A model generated the notes under the pieces. It did no database searches, was not told the DNA's origin, and saw only the letters and a program-made list of their open reading frames with translations. 64,000 nucleotides of DNA, from NCBI GenBank assembly GCA_021234155.1, contig JAJEKV010000036.1, forward strand, positions 14,674,883 through 14,738,882, given 5' to 3'. The stretch is from Isoetes taiwanensis (lineage: Eukaryota > Streptophyta > Lycopodiopsida > Isoetales > Isoetaceae). The stretch's first letter is position 1, and each line of letters starts with the position of its first letter. Made by a program: the position numbers and the translations under genes. Shown in pieces: positions 46,029 to 56,088 of this stretch.

Positions 46029-46883
46029 ATGGAGTCCGGCGATGGAGCGAAGGCCCCTGTAGCGGCTTCACCATGCTCCTCGTCTTCTTCTGGTAATATG
46101 ACTGTTTGCAGTAATCGTGTGTAGGAGCCGTATGGTGAGTCACAGTTTTATTTGTAGATGCTGATGAGAAGCTGAAGTTGGACGAACCAGAGTATTATGA
46201 TGCCTCAATTGATGACAAAGACCAGCATTGGGCTGATTTCCAACGCCAAGGTCGTAAATCCGATGCTGTTTTGAGCTGCCCGGCATGCTTTACTACGCTT
46301 TGTCTTGATTGCCAACGGTAATGTATGAATATCTAATTTACAGTAGAAAAAAGATTCTGTTTTTTCAAAGCCGTCTAACATTTCATGATCGATATTAAAC
46401 CTGCTTTGTGTTTGGGAATCATAGGCTGGTTTATCAGAAGCTGTAATTAGCAAAGGGCATTTAGAGCTTGGTTTTGTTTAAACCAAAATAGAGAAACTAT
46501 AACCTCCTATGGTGAAGGTTCGTTAAAAAGCTGTAGGAAGACCGAGCAATACACCTTGTAATTCTGTCATATGTATTAGGAAGCCATGCTTATGATGAAA
46601 TTTCACAGACGCTGATGATGCAAAATGCAGGCATGAGGTATATGTTACGCAGTACAGAGCTATGTTTGTAAGAAACTGCAGGATAAAGGAAAATGTTAAG
46701 GTTCAATTTCCGTTGCAGACCAATAGAAAGCGGAAATCGCGAAGTGCTCAACATGCTGAACATGTGTATAATGATGAAGAAGCATATAATCCAGTGTCCT
46801 GTTCCGTTTGCGATACTGAAGTGGCTGTTATAGACAAAGATGAAGTATATCATTTTTTTAACATCATACCTAGTTATTCTTGA
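46029..46883 (+). CDS. E2F-associated phosphoprotein (EAPP) homologue, 3 exons
   Basis: Exons are 46,029-46,092, 46,158-46,317 and 46,631-46,883; introns of 65 and 313 bp are GT-AG. The joined frame is 158 codons plus a stop, with no break. The N-terminus is Ser-rich and acidic (MESGDGAKAP, then CSSSSSD). Residues about 55-75 carry the family hallmark DAVLSCPACFTTLCLDCQR, a CX2C-X4-CX2C zinc-like site. HEVYVTQYRAMFVRNC follows, then a basic stretch NRKRKS, and CSVCDTEVAVIDKDEVYHFF gives a further CX2C and the conserved end. This is the EAPP C-terminal domain family. In animals EAPP is a nuclear phosphoprotein that binds E2F factors; the plant role is not established. The family core is complete, and it is the only clearly intact gene in the window. 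Confidence 0.93.
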
Positions 46884-47756
46884 GTCCATTGTACATATAG
46901 TCTGCTGAAATAGAAAGGGCAATGTTGTCTTGTACATTGTTGAAAAACTCGGTCTATTTTACCTTGTGATTGGTTACGGCCAATCTTCAAAAGTACTTTA
47001 CATTGCAATAGGATGGATCAGTCAGAATGGTGTATGATCAAAACATCGATACATGTTCTGAAATCTTTTTGCTGCAAGCTTTTGAACAGGTGGGACTTTT
47101 ATAAAAACATAATCTATTTCTTTTATGATGGGATCTGTTGTTGGGCTTGACCATTGAATAAGGCTACTTAGATCATCTTGAGGAATCTTGTTGCAGGAAT
47201 ATATTGACAATGAGGTGTGCTTTAGTGCCTGGGTCAGAAGAATATCATCAACGCATCCATCCATGATGGCACAATGGAAAGTTTCGACTGGATATAGTAG
47301 AGGAAAAAGGACCTTCCTGTACTAGGACGATAATTTATAAACATCATAGCAAACGTTTCATAGACCTTTTGTTTATGTTCAACCGGAAATAAAAGACCTC
47401 ATGGTGGGAACAAAAGCTCAGTCAAGTACAAATCATCAAATTCAAAATAAGGAATACAATTTCCCAACGTAGGCCACTAACCTTATTCGGAATTTGGTGA
47501 ATAAGAGTATTGACAAACACCAACAGCTCGGAATTTGGTGAATAAGAGTATTGACAAACGCCAGCAGCTCTAAATTTGAGAAATAATAGTTACTGCCAAT
47601 CTTAACAATAGAGAACTGTTAACGTGTTGATATTGCATAGTTCTTATTATTGCATCTAAAAGCTGCAAGGAAGAGAGGGAAGCAAAGACTAGGATTAGTG
47701 GTGCGAAAAAGTGGATGAACAGCCAATGAATGATACATATTGATACTAGGCACACT
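46884..47756. other. Downstream of EAPP, no gene recognised
   Basis: Probable 3' UTR followed by intergenic DNA. A 33-base phrase containing CGGAATTTGGTGAATAAGAG is duplicated in tandem near 47,490 and 47,528. Confidence 0.5.
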
Positions 47757-47900
47757 AAGAATAGAATAGAATAGATTTTTTTAACATCGACGAAGATCAA
47801 GAGGCCATGGGACCCATATGGCCTAGCACAACTATTACTGTAGGATTAAAAAACCCCTGCCTCGAAAAAAAAGCCATCTGTATGGAATTGGAGAGCAATA
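47757..47900 (-). mobile_element. LINE family 2, 3'-end fragment
   Basis: On the minus strand the end block (GGGTCCCATGGCC, then AACAT or CGTC) matches the 3' ends at 34,740 and 29,640. It finishes in an (AATAGA)n tail at 47,757-47,776. Only about 140 bp remain. Confidence 0.7.
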
Positions 47901-49316
47901 ACATTATTGTATGCTATAGAGGGATGCAACTTGACTACTAGCTGCAACTTGGCGATGATAAACTCCAAGAAGTACATGGTGACTTTGGTCCATCAATTTT
48001 TGGGCAAACGAGATATGCTTAATCCAATGCCTATCGAGCTAATGCTCATTGAGTTGGGCACCTATTTTAATTTGAAGCCATAGAGAAAGTTGCTCGCAAC
48101 ACACATCAAGACATCCTCTTCTATTTCTAGAACAAGGGAGATACATTTTATTTGCATATTTACCAAAATGCCCTCTTTTTTTCTTTTTTCTTTTTTCTGA
48201 AGGATCGATAGGCTTTATTAACCACTCTCAAACAATACATGATACAATGTAAAGACATGAATAAAAACCGAGTGGATAAATAGACCCAACTGAGCAAAGA
48301 TACCCATCTAAACATGATAATATAATGTAAAAAAAATTACGTTCTTCTTACAAAGAGAAGAATAATACACATATACCTTCAATACAGATGAACATAGTCA
48401 GGTCGAAGTTCCATAGCCATAGAATCACTAAGAGCAAGTGCATTTGTCTTCTGGTGTCTGAATGCCATTGGATCATGTGGAGGGGCATCCACAGTAACAA
48501 TAGTAATAGATATTGGAGCTACTGGATGAATCAGAAGAGCCAAACTGTTCTTGCAGCATGCAACCTTCTTTATACGAGGGGAGGACCATCCTTCTTCCAG
48601 AAGTTCTTGCGAGCAATATCTTGAAGGCGAGAATGTTGGTCCTCACTAAAAGGGCTTGATGACATAATATATGAGAGGCATATGCACTAGAAGGAGGTGG
48701 TGATGCGTATGTGCCTTTGAGGGTATGACATAAGAGACTCAGAATACTAGTGATTAACCGGGTGCGTAAAGAGACACATCGTAAGATGACACAACATGAC
48801 GTACAGCTGAAGAAGATGCTATCTGACATGGTGTAGAAGCAATTGGGGAGGCAGATACAAAAGTCTGAATAGATCTATAAGTAGCAAAAGCTTCAACACT
48901 AGGAAATATCTTGGTAAGCTCTAATCTATTAAGCAAATGCAATTGGTATTTGAAGAAAAGAGGACCGCTCTTAATCACCACTGACTGAGGCATAGAGAGA
49001 CCAGTGGGAAGGGGCGTGCAAATTCAAGGGCCATTAACAATAAAATGGGCAAGATGCATACCCAATCTATTTGCAATAGCAGTCATAAAATTGGGAATTT
49101 GCAATCGAACACATTCAAAGATGCATAATTAGGGAGACCCAATTGGGGTCCATGCCACACACGAGTGCAAGACTCCCCATGATAAACCTCCTAGGTTCAC
49201 GTATTGTAGTAAGCTAGTAGCTCAGTGATCCCAAGAGATTCCAAGCCCTTGGTATATTCTCCATGAAGACATCGTCTAAATGAAAGACTCCAAGTATTTG
49301 TAGATTGTATATCCTC
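47901..49316 (-). other. Unassigned, with antisense frames of unknown origin
   Basis: Two overlapping minus-strand frames read as protein-like text: 48,993-48,754 (LLNRLELTKIFPSVEAFATY) and 48,829-48,473 (ILAFKILLARTSGRRMV, then SSDSSSSS). They could be parts of one frameshifted coding region of at least 150 codons. I recognise no family. A T-rich run at 48,175-48,200 precedes GATAGGCTTTATTAA, possibly a retroposon end. Confidence 0.3.
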
Positions 49317-49462
49317 CATAAAGATCTCGTTTACATGGTTCGTGCTTACAATATAGTCTGATAGTAGTAGGGTGGGGCAATTTCATGCCCATAAAGATCT
49401 CGTTTACATGGGTCGTGCTTACAATATAGTCTGATAGTAGTAGGGTGGGGCAATTTCATGCC
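49317..49462. repeat. Perfect 73-bp tandem duplication
   Basis: CATAAAGATCTCGTTTACAT through GGGCAATTTCATGC is repeated head to tail (49,317-49,389 and 49,390-49,462) with about one base different. The near identity means it is recent. Confidence 0.92.
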
Positions 49463-50757
49463 AATGGAGGGCATCACGACCTTGGCTTCAACCTTGAATT
49501 TAGCAAACCCTAATTGTAGGTTCACCATTGGATCTTTGGTTGATTCTTGCTTCCTCCGTTTAGCTCATAGTTTCAAAGAGATCCATAATGTCTTATATAA
49601 CTCACAAGTTTCGTGGCACTGCCACTTTAGTTGTGCCAGATGGACTTACTAAATGTGCTTTCTTTAGAACAACCCCTAAACTTATTGTGTTTAGATACCT
49701 TGCCCAAAAATTCATGGTAAGTGGATCATCAAGGCAAGCATGGTTCTCAAGGCAGTTATAGGGTTACAGAATCAAAGGGTCATGCATCTATTGATAAGTT
49801 TTTCTTTTGGATAATTCTTGACCTGGGTTGTTTACCCTTCTTTTTGTGCGTTTTATTTCTCGCTACTTTTAAAGCCAACCTATTTAATCTTGTTGTTTAT
49901 TAGTTGGTACTCATTGCATTCTGCTTTGAACAACGAAAGTTGCTAATAGAGAATCTAGTCTTTTATGTCTTTAATAGTTGTTGTTTTATGGATTGCCTCC
50001 ATTAGGGAGCAATTTGTTATTGAGAGAGTGGGTTTTAAGCATGATTAGATATCTTATGCTTATGGCTTCAATTTTTTTTTCATGTTCACACATTCTATTC
50101 ATGTGCCATAAAAAGTCACAAACAGTGGATCTTAGCCATTAAACAAAAAATCCTTAAGATATTAGTCGTTGAAAATAATCATTGACATAACAAATACTTC
50201 AGGAGGAGATGAAGCATACGAAAACTTTCAATGATCGTGTCCATGATTTGCATGCAATAGGACCTTGCAATTATGAATATCTAGCATTATAACAGGGTTT
50301 TTTTTTGTGTTTTTGTACGCTTTTTACTAAGGTTTTTCTATGATTTGGTGGCCGTATTCATCTATATGTACTAAACAGTATTTATAGAGTGCACCATTTC
50401 TTGGCCACTGATCTTTTATGAGAGGCAAAATTCTACGGTCGTGATTAAATTTCTCTATATTTGCTGAGGGTGGACCATATTGTTTTTTGTATTAAATTTT
50501 TTTTAAAGGGCTAAAAAAGGACATGCAATCATCGAGTTTAGGGTCTCTAAAAATTGTTTTCGATGTGTGTTTTCTGCTTTGTCGGTGGTTCATGCCAGAC
50601 ATAGTTTACTGGGCAAGGCTTATGTGGTGTGGTTTTTCCAATCAAATCTTTGATGCTGAATACATCTATGAATTGCTGAATTCCATGGTGAACAGAAATG
50701 TCGCCATGAAGAAGAACATGGAATGGAACTAGGGTAATCGGCTTTTTTAAACAGTAG
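49463..50757. other. Unassigned intergenic DNA
   Basis: No gene recognised. An open plus-strand frame at 50,523-50,732 ends FDAEYIYELLNSMVNRNVAM, which is protein-like but unidentified and directly precedes the EAPP-exon-like duplicate. Confidence 0.4.
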
Positions 50758-51245
50758 CGATGGGGCTGATGATCGGATCTAGCAACAGGCGGGCTGGAGT
50801 CATGCTTGCAACGGCTCCTATACCATGTTCTTCCTCAGGTAGTAACAACACGCTTGTTCAGTTTATGCTTTATATGTCCAACTCAGTTCTTTGTATTGGA
50901 ATTGGATTAGGGCTATGGCTAGATAATGATATGCTATGAGAAAAAGCTCCTCCTTGCAGATGCTACGCCTCGATAACACCGTCCCAATGCTAGGCCTTCA
51001 ATGCTATTTCCTATATTGACACTTGCAATTGTTGGCGAGAACTCCTCATCTCTCATTCTTCCTTCAGATAACAAGAGGCTTGTGCATATATTGGCACTTA
51101 CCGGTTTATTGTTTTTATTCCCAAGCTGGATTCTTTGTATTGAAATTGGATCAGAGCTATGACAAGGTGATGATATCCCATTACAAAAGCTCCGTTTCGC
51201 AGATGCTCTGCTCTGCCAAGACTTCTTCAAGTGCTAGATCTTGAA
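50758..51245 (+). pseudogene. Tandem duplicate resembling EAPP exon 1 and intron 1
   Basis: Around 50,806-50,870 the text GCAACGGCTC, ACCATG, TTCTTCCTCAGGTAGTAACA and TTGTTCAG parallels EAPP exon 1 (GTAGCGGCTTCACCATG, then TCTTCTTCTGGTAATA and GTTTGCAG). An acceptor-like TTGCAGATGCT (50,956) parallels the exon-2 start TTGTAGATGCT. The segment is itself duplicated: 50,875-51,010 and 51,110-51,245 share TTCTTTGTATTG, ATTGGAT, AGCTATG, AAAGCTCC and GCAGATGCT. No sequence equal to EAPP exons 2-3 follows. This is a weak, gap-containing match made by eye, so the relationship to EAPP is tentative. The internal duplication is clear. Confidence 0.4.
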
Positions 51246-51264
51246 GGCTATATTATATCATTCA

Positions 51265-51888
51265 TTAGGGCGGATTTGGGGTCTGAAAATGGCCCTTATC
51301 TTGGGCTAAAGATTTCCACGCCGATTCGCCGGGACCAATCAGTTTTTGCCTTTTTACGAAAAGTCGATTATTATTTAGCGGTAGAAGGATGAGCGGGCTT
51401 ACTTGGCATCCACATGGCGTATTTTCATAGGGGATGCCTCGCGCTTTTATTGCAAACCATTTTAATGGCCCGTATTTTTGGGAGTCGCCACGCCCAAAAA
51501 TAATGGTGACTTTGACCGCCATCGTCCGGCCGCCACCAACTCCCTTGTCAAATTTTGGCCCAAACTTCATCGCTTTACCCGGCGCCTCTACCAGCATCCT
51601 CTCCGCCTTCACTCCTCATCCGCAATCCATGTCTCCCCACGTGTTCTTGCCCCATTTACTGAACTCCCAAGGTCAAGAAGTGGGAGGTTTTGTCTCAATA
51701 GGTTCGTGGTGAGTATGCCGCCATCAACCAGGGGCGAAAAGCATAGAGTTAAGTTTGCTAAAGGCGATCGACGCAAGGACACATTGATAGGTAGGATAAA
51801 AGAGTTCAAATTGAATTCTAGCGGCCGGAAAGTGGAAAGTATAACAATAATACATGCATATACCCCTTCGATATGGCCAAAGAGCTAA
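51265..51888 (+). pseudogene. Start of the decayed island; overlapping open frames, unidentified
   Basis: GC content rises here. Three long frames overlap: plus 51,434-51,712, plus 51,478-51,888 and minus 51,612-51,265. Only one can be real. The 57-codon part from the ATG at 51,715 (STRGEKHRVKFAKGDRRKD, then TLIGRIKEF) is strongly basic and ends at 51,888, shortly before the first hairpin. I recognise no family. Because the frames here carry no obvious conserved motif, the strand is uncertain. Confidence 0.3.
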
Positions 51889-51940
51889 TCTCCACCAAAA
51901 AAAACCCAAAATTGCCCGCAAATGGTAACCACCTTTAAAC

Positions 51941-52012
51941 GGATCACACGACGCCGAAGCTAGCAAGCCGCCTACTTAACTGGCGTGAGAGATAGTTTCG
52001 GTCGTGTGATCT
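51941..52012. repeat. Island hairpin 1 (GATCACACGAC arms)
   Basis: 5' arm GGATCACACGACGCCGAAG; 3' arm, read in reverse complement, AAGATCACACGACCGAAAC. A spacer of roughly 40 bp separates them. Confidence 0.8.
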
Positions 52013-52074
52013 TCTTTATCTTTTCATTTCTTTTCGTTGACACGTGTTTACAAACAAATTTATTGTGCAGGTTT

Positions 52075-52970
52075 ATGTTTATCGACGTCGTGGATGTCAT
52101 TCCGGCGAAAGTATTAGTAGTGTACTTGTCGTGGTATCACATAGACATCGGAATTGTCCTTTTCAAGGTATGGATGCCGTGACCTTTAAGGGTATAGGCA
52201 TCCGGTTTTACTTTGACATGATTATAACGTAAAGGTCGGAAAACCGAGCTTGAGGCCGGTTGAATTGCCCCCTTTAAGTGAACTTTGTAAGCCACGGACT
52301 AATGAGAACAATGTAATTGCAATGAAGAAATGCATGGTCGACGAGGTGCAAGCGGGAATGTCCGAAAACGGAGGCGGAGGATGAGTTTCAAAATCTTCAC
52401 ACCGCTTTGAGGTATTTGCTAACATATTCCGGATGGCGCAGAAGTTCAAAAGCTCCAAGACATATAATGCTTTTCTCCCCCCGCCGATTTTGTGGATGGC
52501 TTATTTTTGGTTCCGACTGGGATGTTCGATTCCACAATCATCCGGTCAACTAACAGAGGTCCGCTGAAGTTAAGTCCTCCTTTAAGTTCGTATACTTTCT
52601 TCCAAAACAATATTTATAATTAATTGTCAACTAGAACGAAGGAAACAGTAAAAAGAGAGGTCGCACAACTTTTTGGGAGCCGCTTGAGGACCATAATAGA
52701 CACTCCGTGCGGTGGATATTCGAGTATGGAGAGGGGAGGAAGTCATTTATACGGCCACCATGGAAAGCTTAATGGCCATTATCGAGCTAAGAGTGCTAAT
52801 GGAGACAGAGGAAATTGTCGACGACTTCCATTATTTTATTGATGGCATTAGGGTTGGTTACGTGCAAGAGGGAAATGTAAAGTTTAGTGAGTTCACATCA
52901 ACAAGAAATTGTCTATCGGCTAGCTTTGAATCTCGGTTTTTATTTGTGTTTTTGTCTGATGTTTTTTAGG
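52075..52970 (+). pseudogene. Decayed plus-strand coding region, unidentified
   Basis: Coherent fragments follow one another in different frames: VYVYRRRGCHSGESISS (52,074), KPSLRPVELPPLSELC (52,238), FEVFANIFRMAQKFKSSK (52,411), and WRGEEVIYTATMESLMAIIE (52,727), whose frame stays open to 52,969. The order and lack of repeats suggest one gene of roughly 250-300 codons with frameshifts, possibly with an intron acceptor (GTGCAG) near 52,072. No family is recognised. Confidence 0.4.
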
Positions 52971-53102
52971 GTTCCGTATTTTGTCCGATATTTTTAGGGT
53001 TCCGCATAATTATTTAAAAACGCTACCATCATATTTTACTTTAACTTCGCTTTTTACTATTTATCTCCCCGCCAGCTTGTCTATTTTTGTCAAGAAATTC
53101 GT

Positions 53103-53110
53103 AGTATAAA
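53103..53110 (+). promoter_or_regulatory. TATA box before the H3-like gene
   Basis: GTATAAAG lies about 20 bases upstream of the ATG. That is close, leaving room only for a very short leader if this is the start codon. Confidence 0.4.
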
Positions 53111-53130
53111 GCGCCATCCGACCGGAAGCC

Positions 53131-53918
53131 ATGGCAAGAACTAAGCAAACCGCAAGGATCCATCCGTGTGGTAAGGCCGTGTGATTACATTAGTCCGCCT
53201 TCTTCATCCGACTCAAGTCTCGATAGAGATTCTCCTCCTCCCACCATGCCTAACGAAGACCCTAAAAAGAAATCCGCATGACGTAATCATGGAGAAGCAG
53301 CCCGAGTAAGTAGGGAGGTGCACTGCTCGGAGACGAGGGATGAAAATGTGAGAGACCGGGCGAGCGTAATATGATGCCGGATTAATTATTGGGCAGCCGC
53401 CTCTTCTCTTTTTCCTGCCTCCCCTGCTCTCCCGTGGAGGTGCCAGACCTTCAAATCGCAGGAGGAGGCCCAACGCCGCAAAAGGGGAAGGCGACCAGAA
53501 TGTGAGGAGACGGCCGGAAGAGTCGGCCGAGGAAACAACCCCGGCAGATGTCGGGTGAGGAGGCGGTTCGAAGAGTCGGCCGAAGCAACAGTGCCCAAAT
53601 GCCGGGTGGGTGAGGGTAGAGGCCTAAGCGAAGACGGCCCGGTATTAAAGAGCTTCGCGAGATTAAGAAGTATCGGTTATAACCGAGATGGTCATTCCGC
53701 TGCCTCCCATTTGCCGTGCTCGTGGAGAGAGATTCTCGCAAGAGTGTGGTGCATACATCATACCAAGCATGTAATTCAAGCAACCGCCTTTAAATGCTCT
53801 TCAAATGGCTTCTGCAGCTTGGTGCCTGGCCTGCTCGAGGACTCGCAGCTTTGCAAAGAATACATGCCAAGCGGGTGACCGGCCATGCCCAAGGACATGC
53901 TGCCTTACGATAAGGGAT
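53131..53918 (+). pseudogene. Divergent histone H3-derived pseudogene with expanded linker
   Basis: The first nine codons read MARTKQTAR, identical to the histone H3 tail, then IHPCGKA, where H3 has KSTGGKA. The histone fold reappears in order downstream: RPG then LREIKKY (53,635-53,673; H3 has LREIRKY), ALQ.A (53,796-53,810), GLLEDSQLC (53,828-53,854; H3 GLFEDTNLC), IHAKRVT (53,860-53,880, identical), MPKD (53,885-53,896, identical). Spacing inside the fold is near normal (262 bp), but at least four frame changes and a stop occur. About 380 bp more than in H3 lies between tail and fold, coding in shifting frames for Pro, Ser, Asp, Arg-rich text. So this is a broken gene for an H3 variant with a long linker. 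Canonical plant H3 genes are far better conserved; this one evolved on its own. Confidence 0.85.
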
Positions 53919-54120
53919 CCCGAAAGTACTATGGTCAAAATTTTATGGTCAATACAACAAGAAGAAAGACCCCCGGAAAAAGGCCGTGAAGTGCCTTTTG
54001 TTTTTTTCATATGTATAATATTTCTAATGCAATGGCTTTATAAGCTTAATCTCTTAGTCCATTTCTTTCTTAGAAGCCTAGCTTCAGACTTTGCATTTTT
54101 TTTTTTTTTAATATAATGGA

Positions 54121-54190
54121 GGATCACACGACGCCAAAGCTAGCATTGTGCTTTTTGTTGCACATAGTAGTCTTCGCTACGTGGTGATCC
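54121..54190. repeat. Island hairpin 2
   Basis: GGATCACACGACGCCAAAGC begins it and GTGGTGATCC ends it. The arms pair imperfectly over about 30 bases around TTTTTGTT. A poly-T run and TAATATAATGGA precede it. Confidence 0.8.
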
Positions 54191-54218
54191 AACCCTAACC
54201 CTAACCCCTAACCCTAAA
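54191..54218 (-). repeat. Short interstitial telomere-like tract (CCCTAA)n
   Basis: Four units of CCCTAA or CCCCTAA, directly abutting hairpin 2. The unit is TTAGGG type; most land plants use TTTAGGG. Confidence 0.85.
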
Positions 54219-54350
54219 ATGTAACGGAGAAATCTCCCCACAACGGTCGTGGTCCCCTTTCATAATCGACAACGGCTACTTGAGTTCAAAAGTGATAAAT
54301 AATGTTTACCGCTCCCTAAACATCTTCTTGTTTTCGCTGCTTGTTTCGCC

Positions 54351-54830
54351 ATGGATTGTTATGTGAAGTTCCCTGAATGGTATGCATCCGCCCCTCATGA
54401 CAACGAGGAAGTTGCGCGCCGACCGCGATTTATCCGCTCTATTGCAAGGAGTTGGACATCATGGCAAACAAGAGCGAAGCTTGATGCTATCGCGAGGTTG
54501 CTTTAGCTTTCACCTGCATCGCTTGGTCTCGCCAAGACCTCCTTTGCGATGTCCCCGGCTCGTGGATTCCAAAACCAGCTCTAGAGGAGGCGCTTCCCAT
54601 TTGCAAACAGGAAGATGTTTTTCAAGAATGCCGCGCAACGGCTCCTCCCCGGCCGCGCCCCTTGTGCTTAAGAAGGTATCTTATTTCTTTTGCCGCTTGC
54701 ATTTGCTAGTTATTGCATTCGCCGCCAAACCAAGATACAATCGAAACAATGAAATCTTTAAGCCAATGGGGGGTCAGGCTATGTGTGATGATGTCGACTA
54801 TGACGAGAAATGGAGATAGATCTACAAGAA
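54351..54830 (+). pseudogene. Decayed gene starting MDCYVKFPEW, unidentified
   Basis: From the ATG at 54,351 a frame of about 50 codons reads MDCYVKFPEWYASAPHDNEE and continues RPRFIRSIARSWTSWQTRAK to a stop near 54,504. Later segments in other frames carry on (LGLAKTSFAMSPARGFQ; KMFFKNAAQRLLPGRAP). A competing frame (54,382-54,819) is open for 145 codons and is Ser/Arg-rich; I judge the first frame more protein-like. I do not recognise the family. It follows hairpin 2 and the telomere-like tract and is read away from them. Confidence 0.4.
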
Positions 54831-54837
54831 GAAGAGC

Positions 54838-55900
54838 AAGAATGTAGGAGTTTTAGCTTCGACGACCGCCTTGGGTGAACCAGAGGAGGGAGATGATTCA
54901 AGGTGATGAGGATGGGGATGAGGATGAAAAGAAGTTGTCCGACATAACGCCAATTTTAGTGGAAGGCAAAGAATACTTATTGCTAAGTGATATACCGAGG
55001 AACCCGCCTATGTTACTTAATGTGTGCTAGGGAAGACGAGCTTATCAAGATTCCTTGGCCGAATGGGTAAACTTAGGCCTAGATTTTGAAGAGGATTTGG
55101 ACAAAGAGATGTTTGAAGTATCTAATTATACCGGGCAAATGCTATAAAGCTTAAAGAAGCATATGAGAGGTCGGAGTCTCGATTTGCTCAAGATGAGGCG
55201 AATCTACCAACGGAAGAAGAATTCCAAATGCCTCCGCAAAGTCGCCAACAGATCTACGTGTTTGGCGTGCCCTTCAACAATCAAGCAAAGATAAGCCCGG
55301 GTAGATGAGGATAAATGTGAAGAAGATAATCTTGAGGGTTCTTATTTGTGGGAAGTAGATGATTTTTTGCTTGCCGACATGCACGGGGACAGAAAGATTG
55401 AAGGACTCTACATTGTTAAGATATATCTCAAGATTCGCTAATGGGGAGATAATCGCCTTCGCAGAACTTTCAAATTCAAAGGGTGCAGAGTTTGTCTATT
55501 ACCTCCGCATTATGCATGTTCGAACCATTCCCAATTGGCATCAAACACCGAAAGGGTGATAGCAATTCTACGGATGTCGTGTTAATAATATTTTGACGCA
55601 CTGCCGGCCCCATGGGCGAAGCAATATGTTAAATTTTTAGTCACCGGGCTTGACTCACCCAAGGTTGGAAGTCGGGGTCGATAACATGGAAGTCATTGCC
55701 TTGTTGGATCAAGCGCATGGGATTGAAAGAGCATGAAATTGACGACGGCTTGAGAAATTGGAAGTTATATGTTTTCCAACTTGTATCGGGTAAAATTATT
55801 TATGTACGGATTGTCCTTCCGAAATTCCTAATAAAAATTATTTTATTTGTATTTATTCACATCACGCCAAATACATCACCTGATTTTTCATATATCTAGG
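54838..55900 (+). pseudogene. Decayed acidic coding region, unidentified
   Basis: Plus-strand fragments are consistent with one acidic protein: SDITPILVEGKEYLLLSDIP (54,938), DSLAEWVNLGLDFEEDLDKE (55,041), DEDKCEEDNLEGSYLWEVDD then FLLADMHGD (about 55,306-55,395), APWAKQYVKFLVTGLDSPKV (about 55,605-55,665). Stops and frame changes intervene. It may be the continuation of the gene at 54,351 or a separate one. No motif identifies it. Confidence 0.4.
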
Positions 55901-55988
55901 TTTTCGCGGTCAGATATCTATCTCAAGAAATGAAATATTATTGAAAAACACAATTAATTTATTTATTCCGGCCATGCGTGACTCATGT

Positions 55989-55996
55989 TATAAATA
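55989..55996 (+). promoter_or_regulatory. TATA box of tandem copy A
   Basis: TATAAATA lies 100 bp before the ATG at 56,089 and is followed by GAAGACCGATG. GATAAATAGAAGAC stands at the matching place in copy B. Confidence 0.6.
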
Positions 55997-56088
55997 GAAG
56001 ACCGATGTCCACGCCGACCTCCGACGCCTCCGCCTTTCAAGCTTCATCTTTCTACTTCCGCTTCCGCCTTTCCACCTTCTCTCGCCCG

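Noticed and set aside
53213-53783. Minus-strand frames of 86-110 codons over the H3-like gene
   Set aside because: The plus strand carries ordered histone H3 landmarks; the minus frames are Arg/Pro/Ser-rich shadows.
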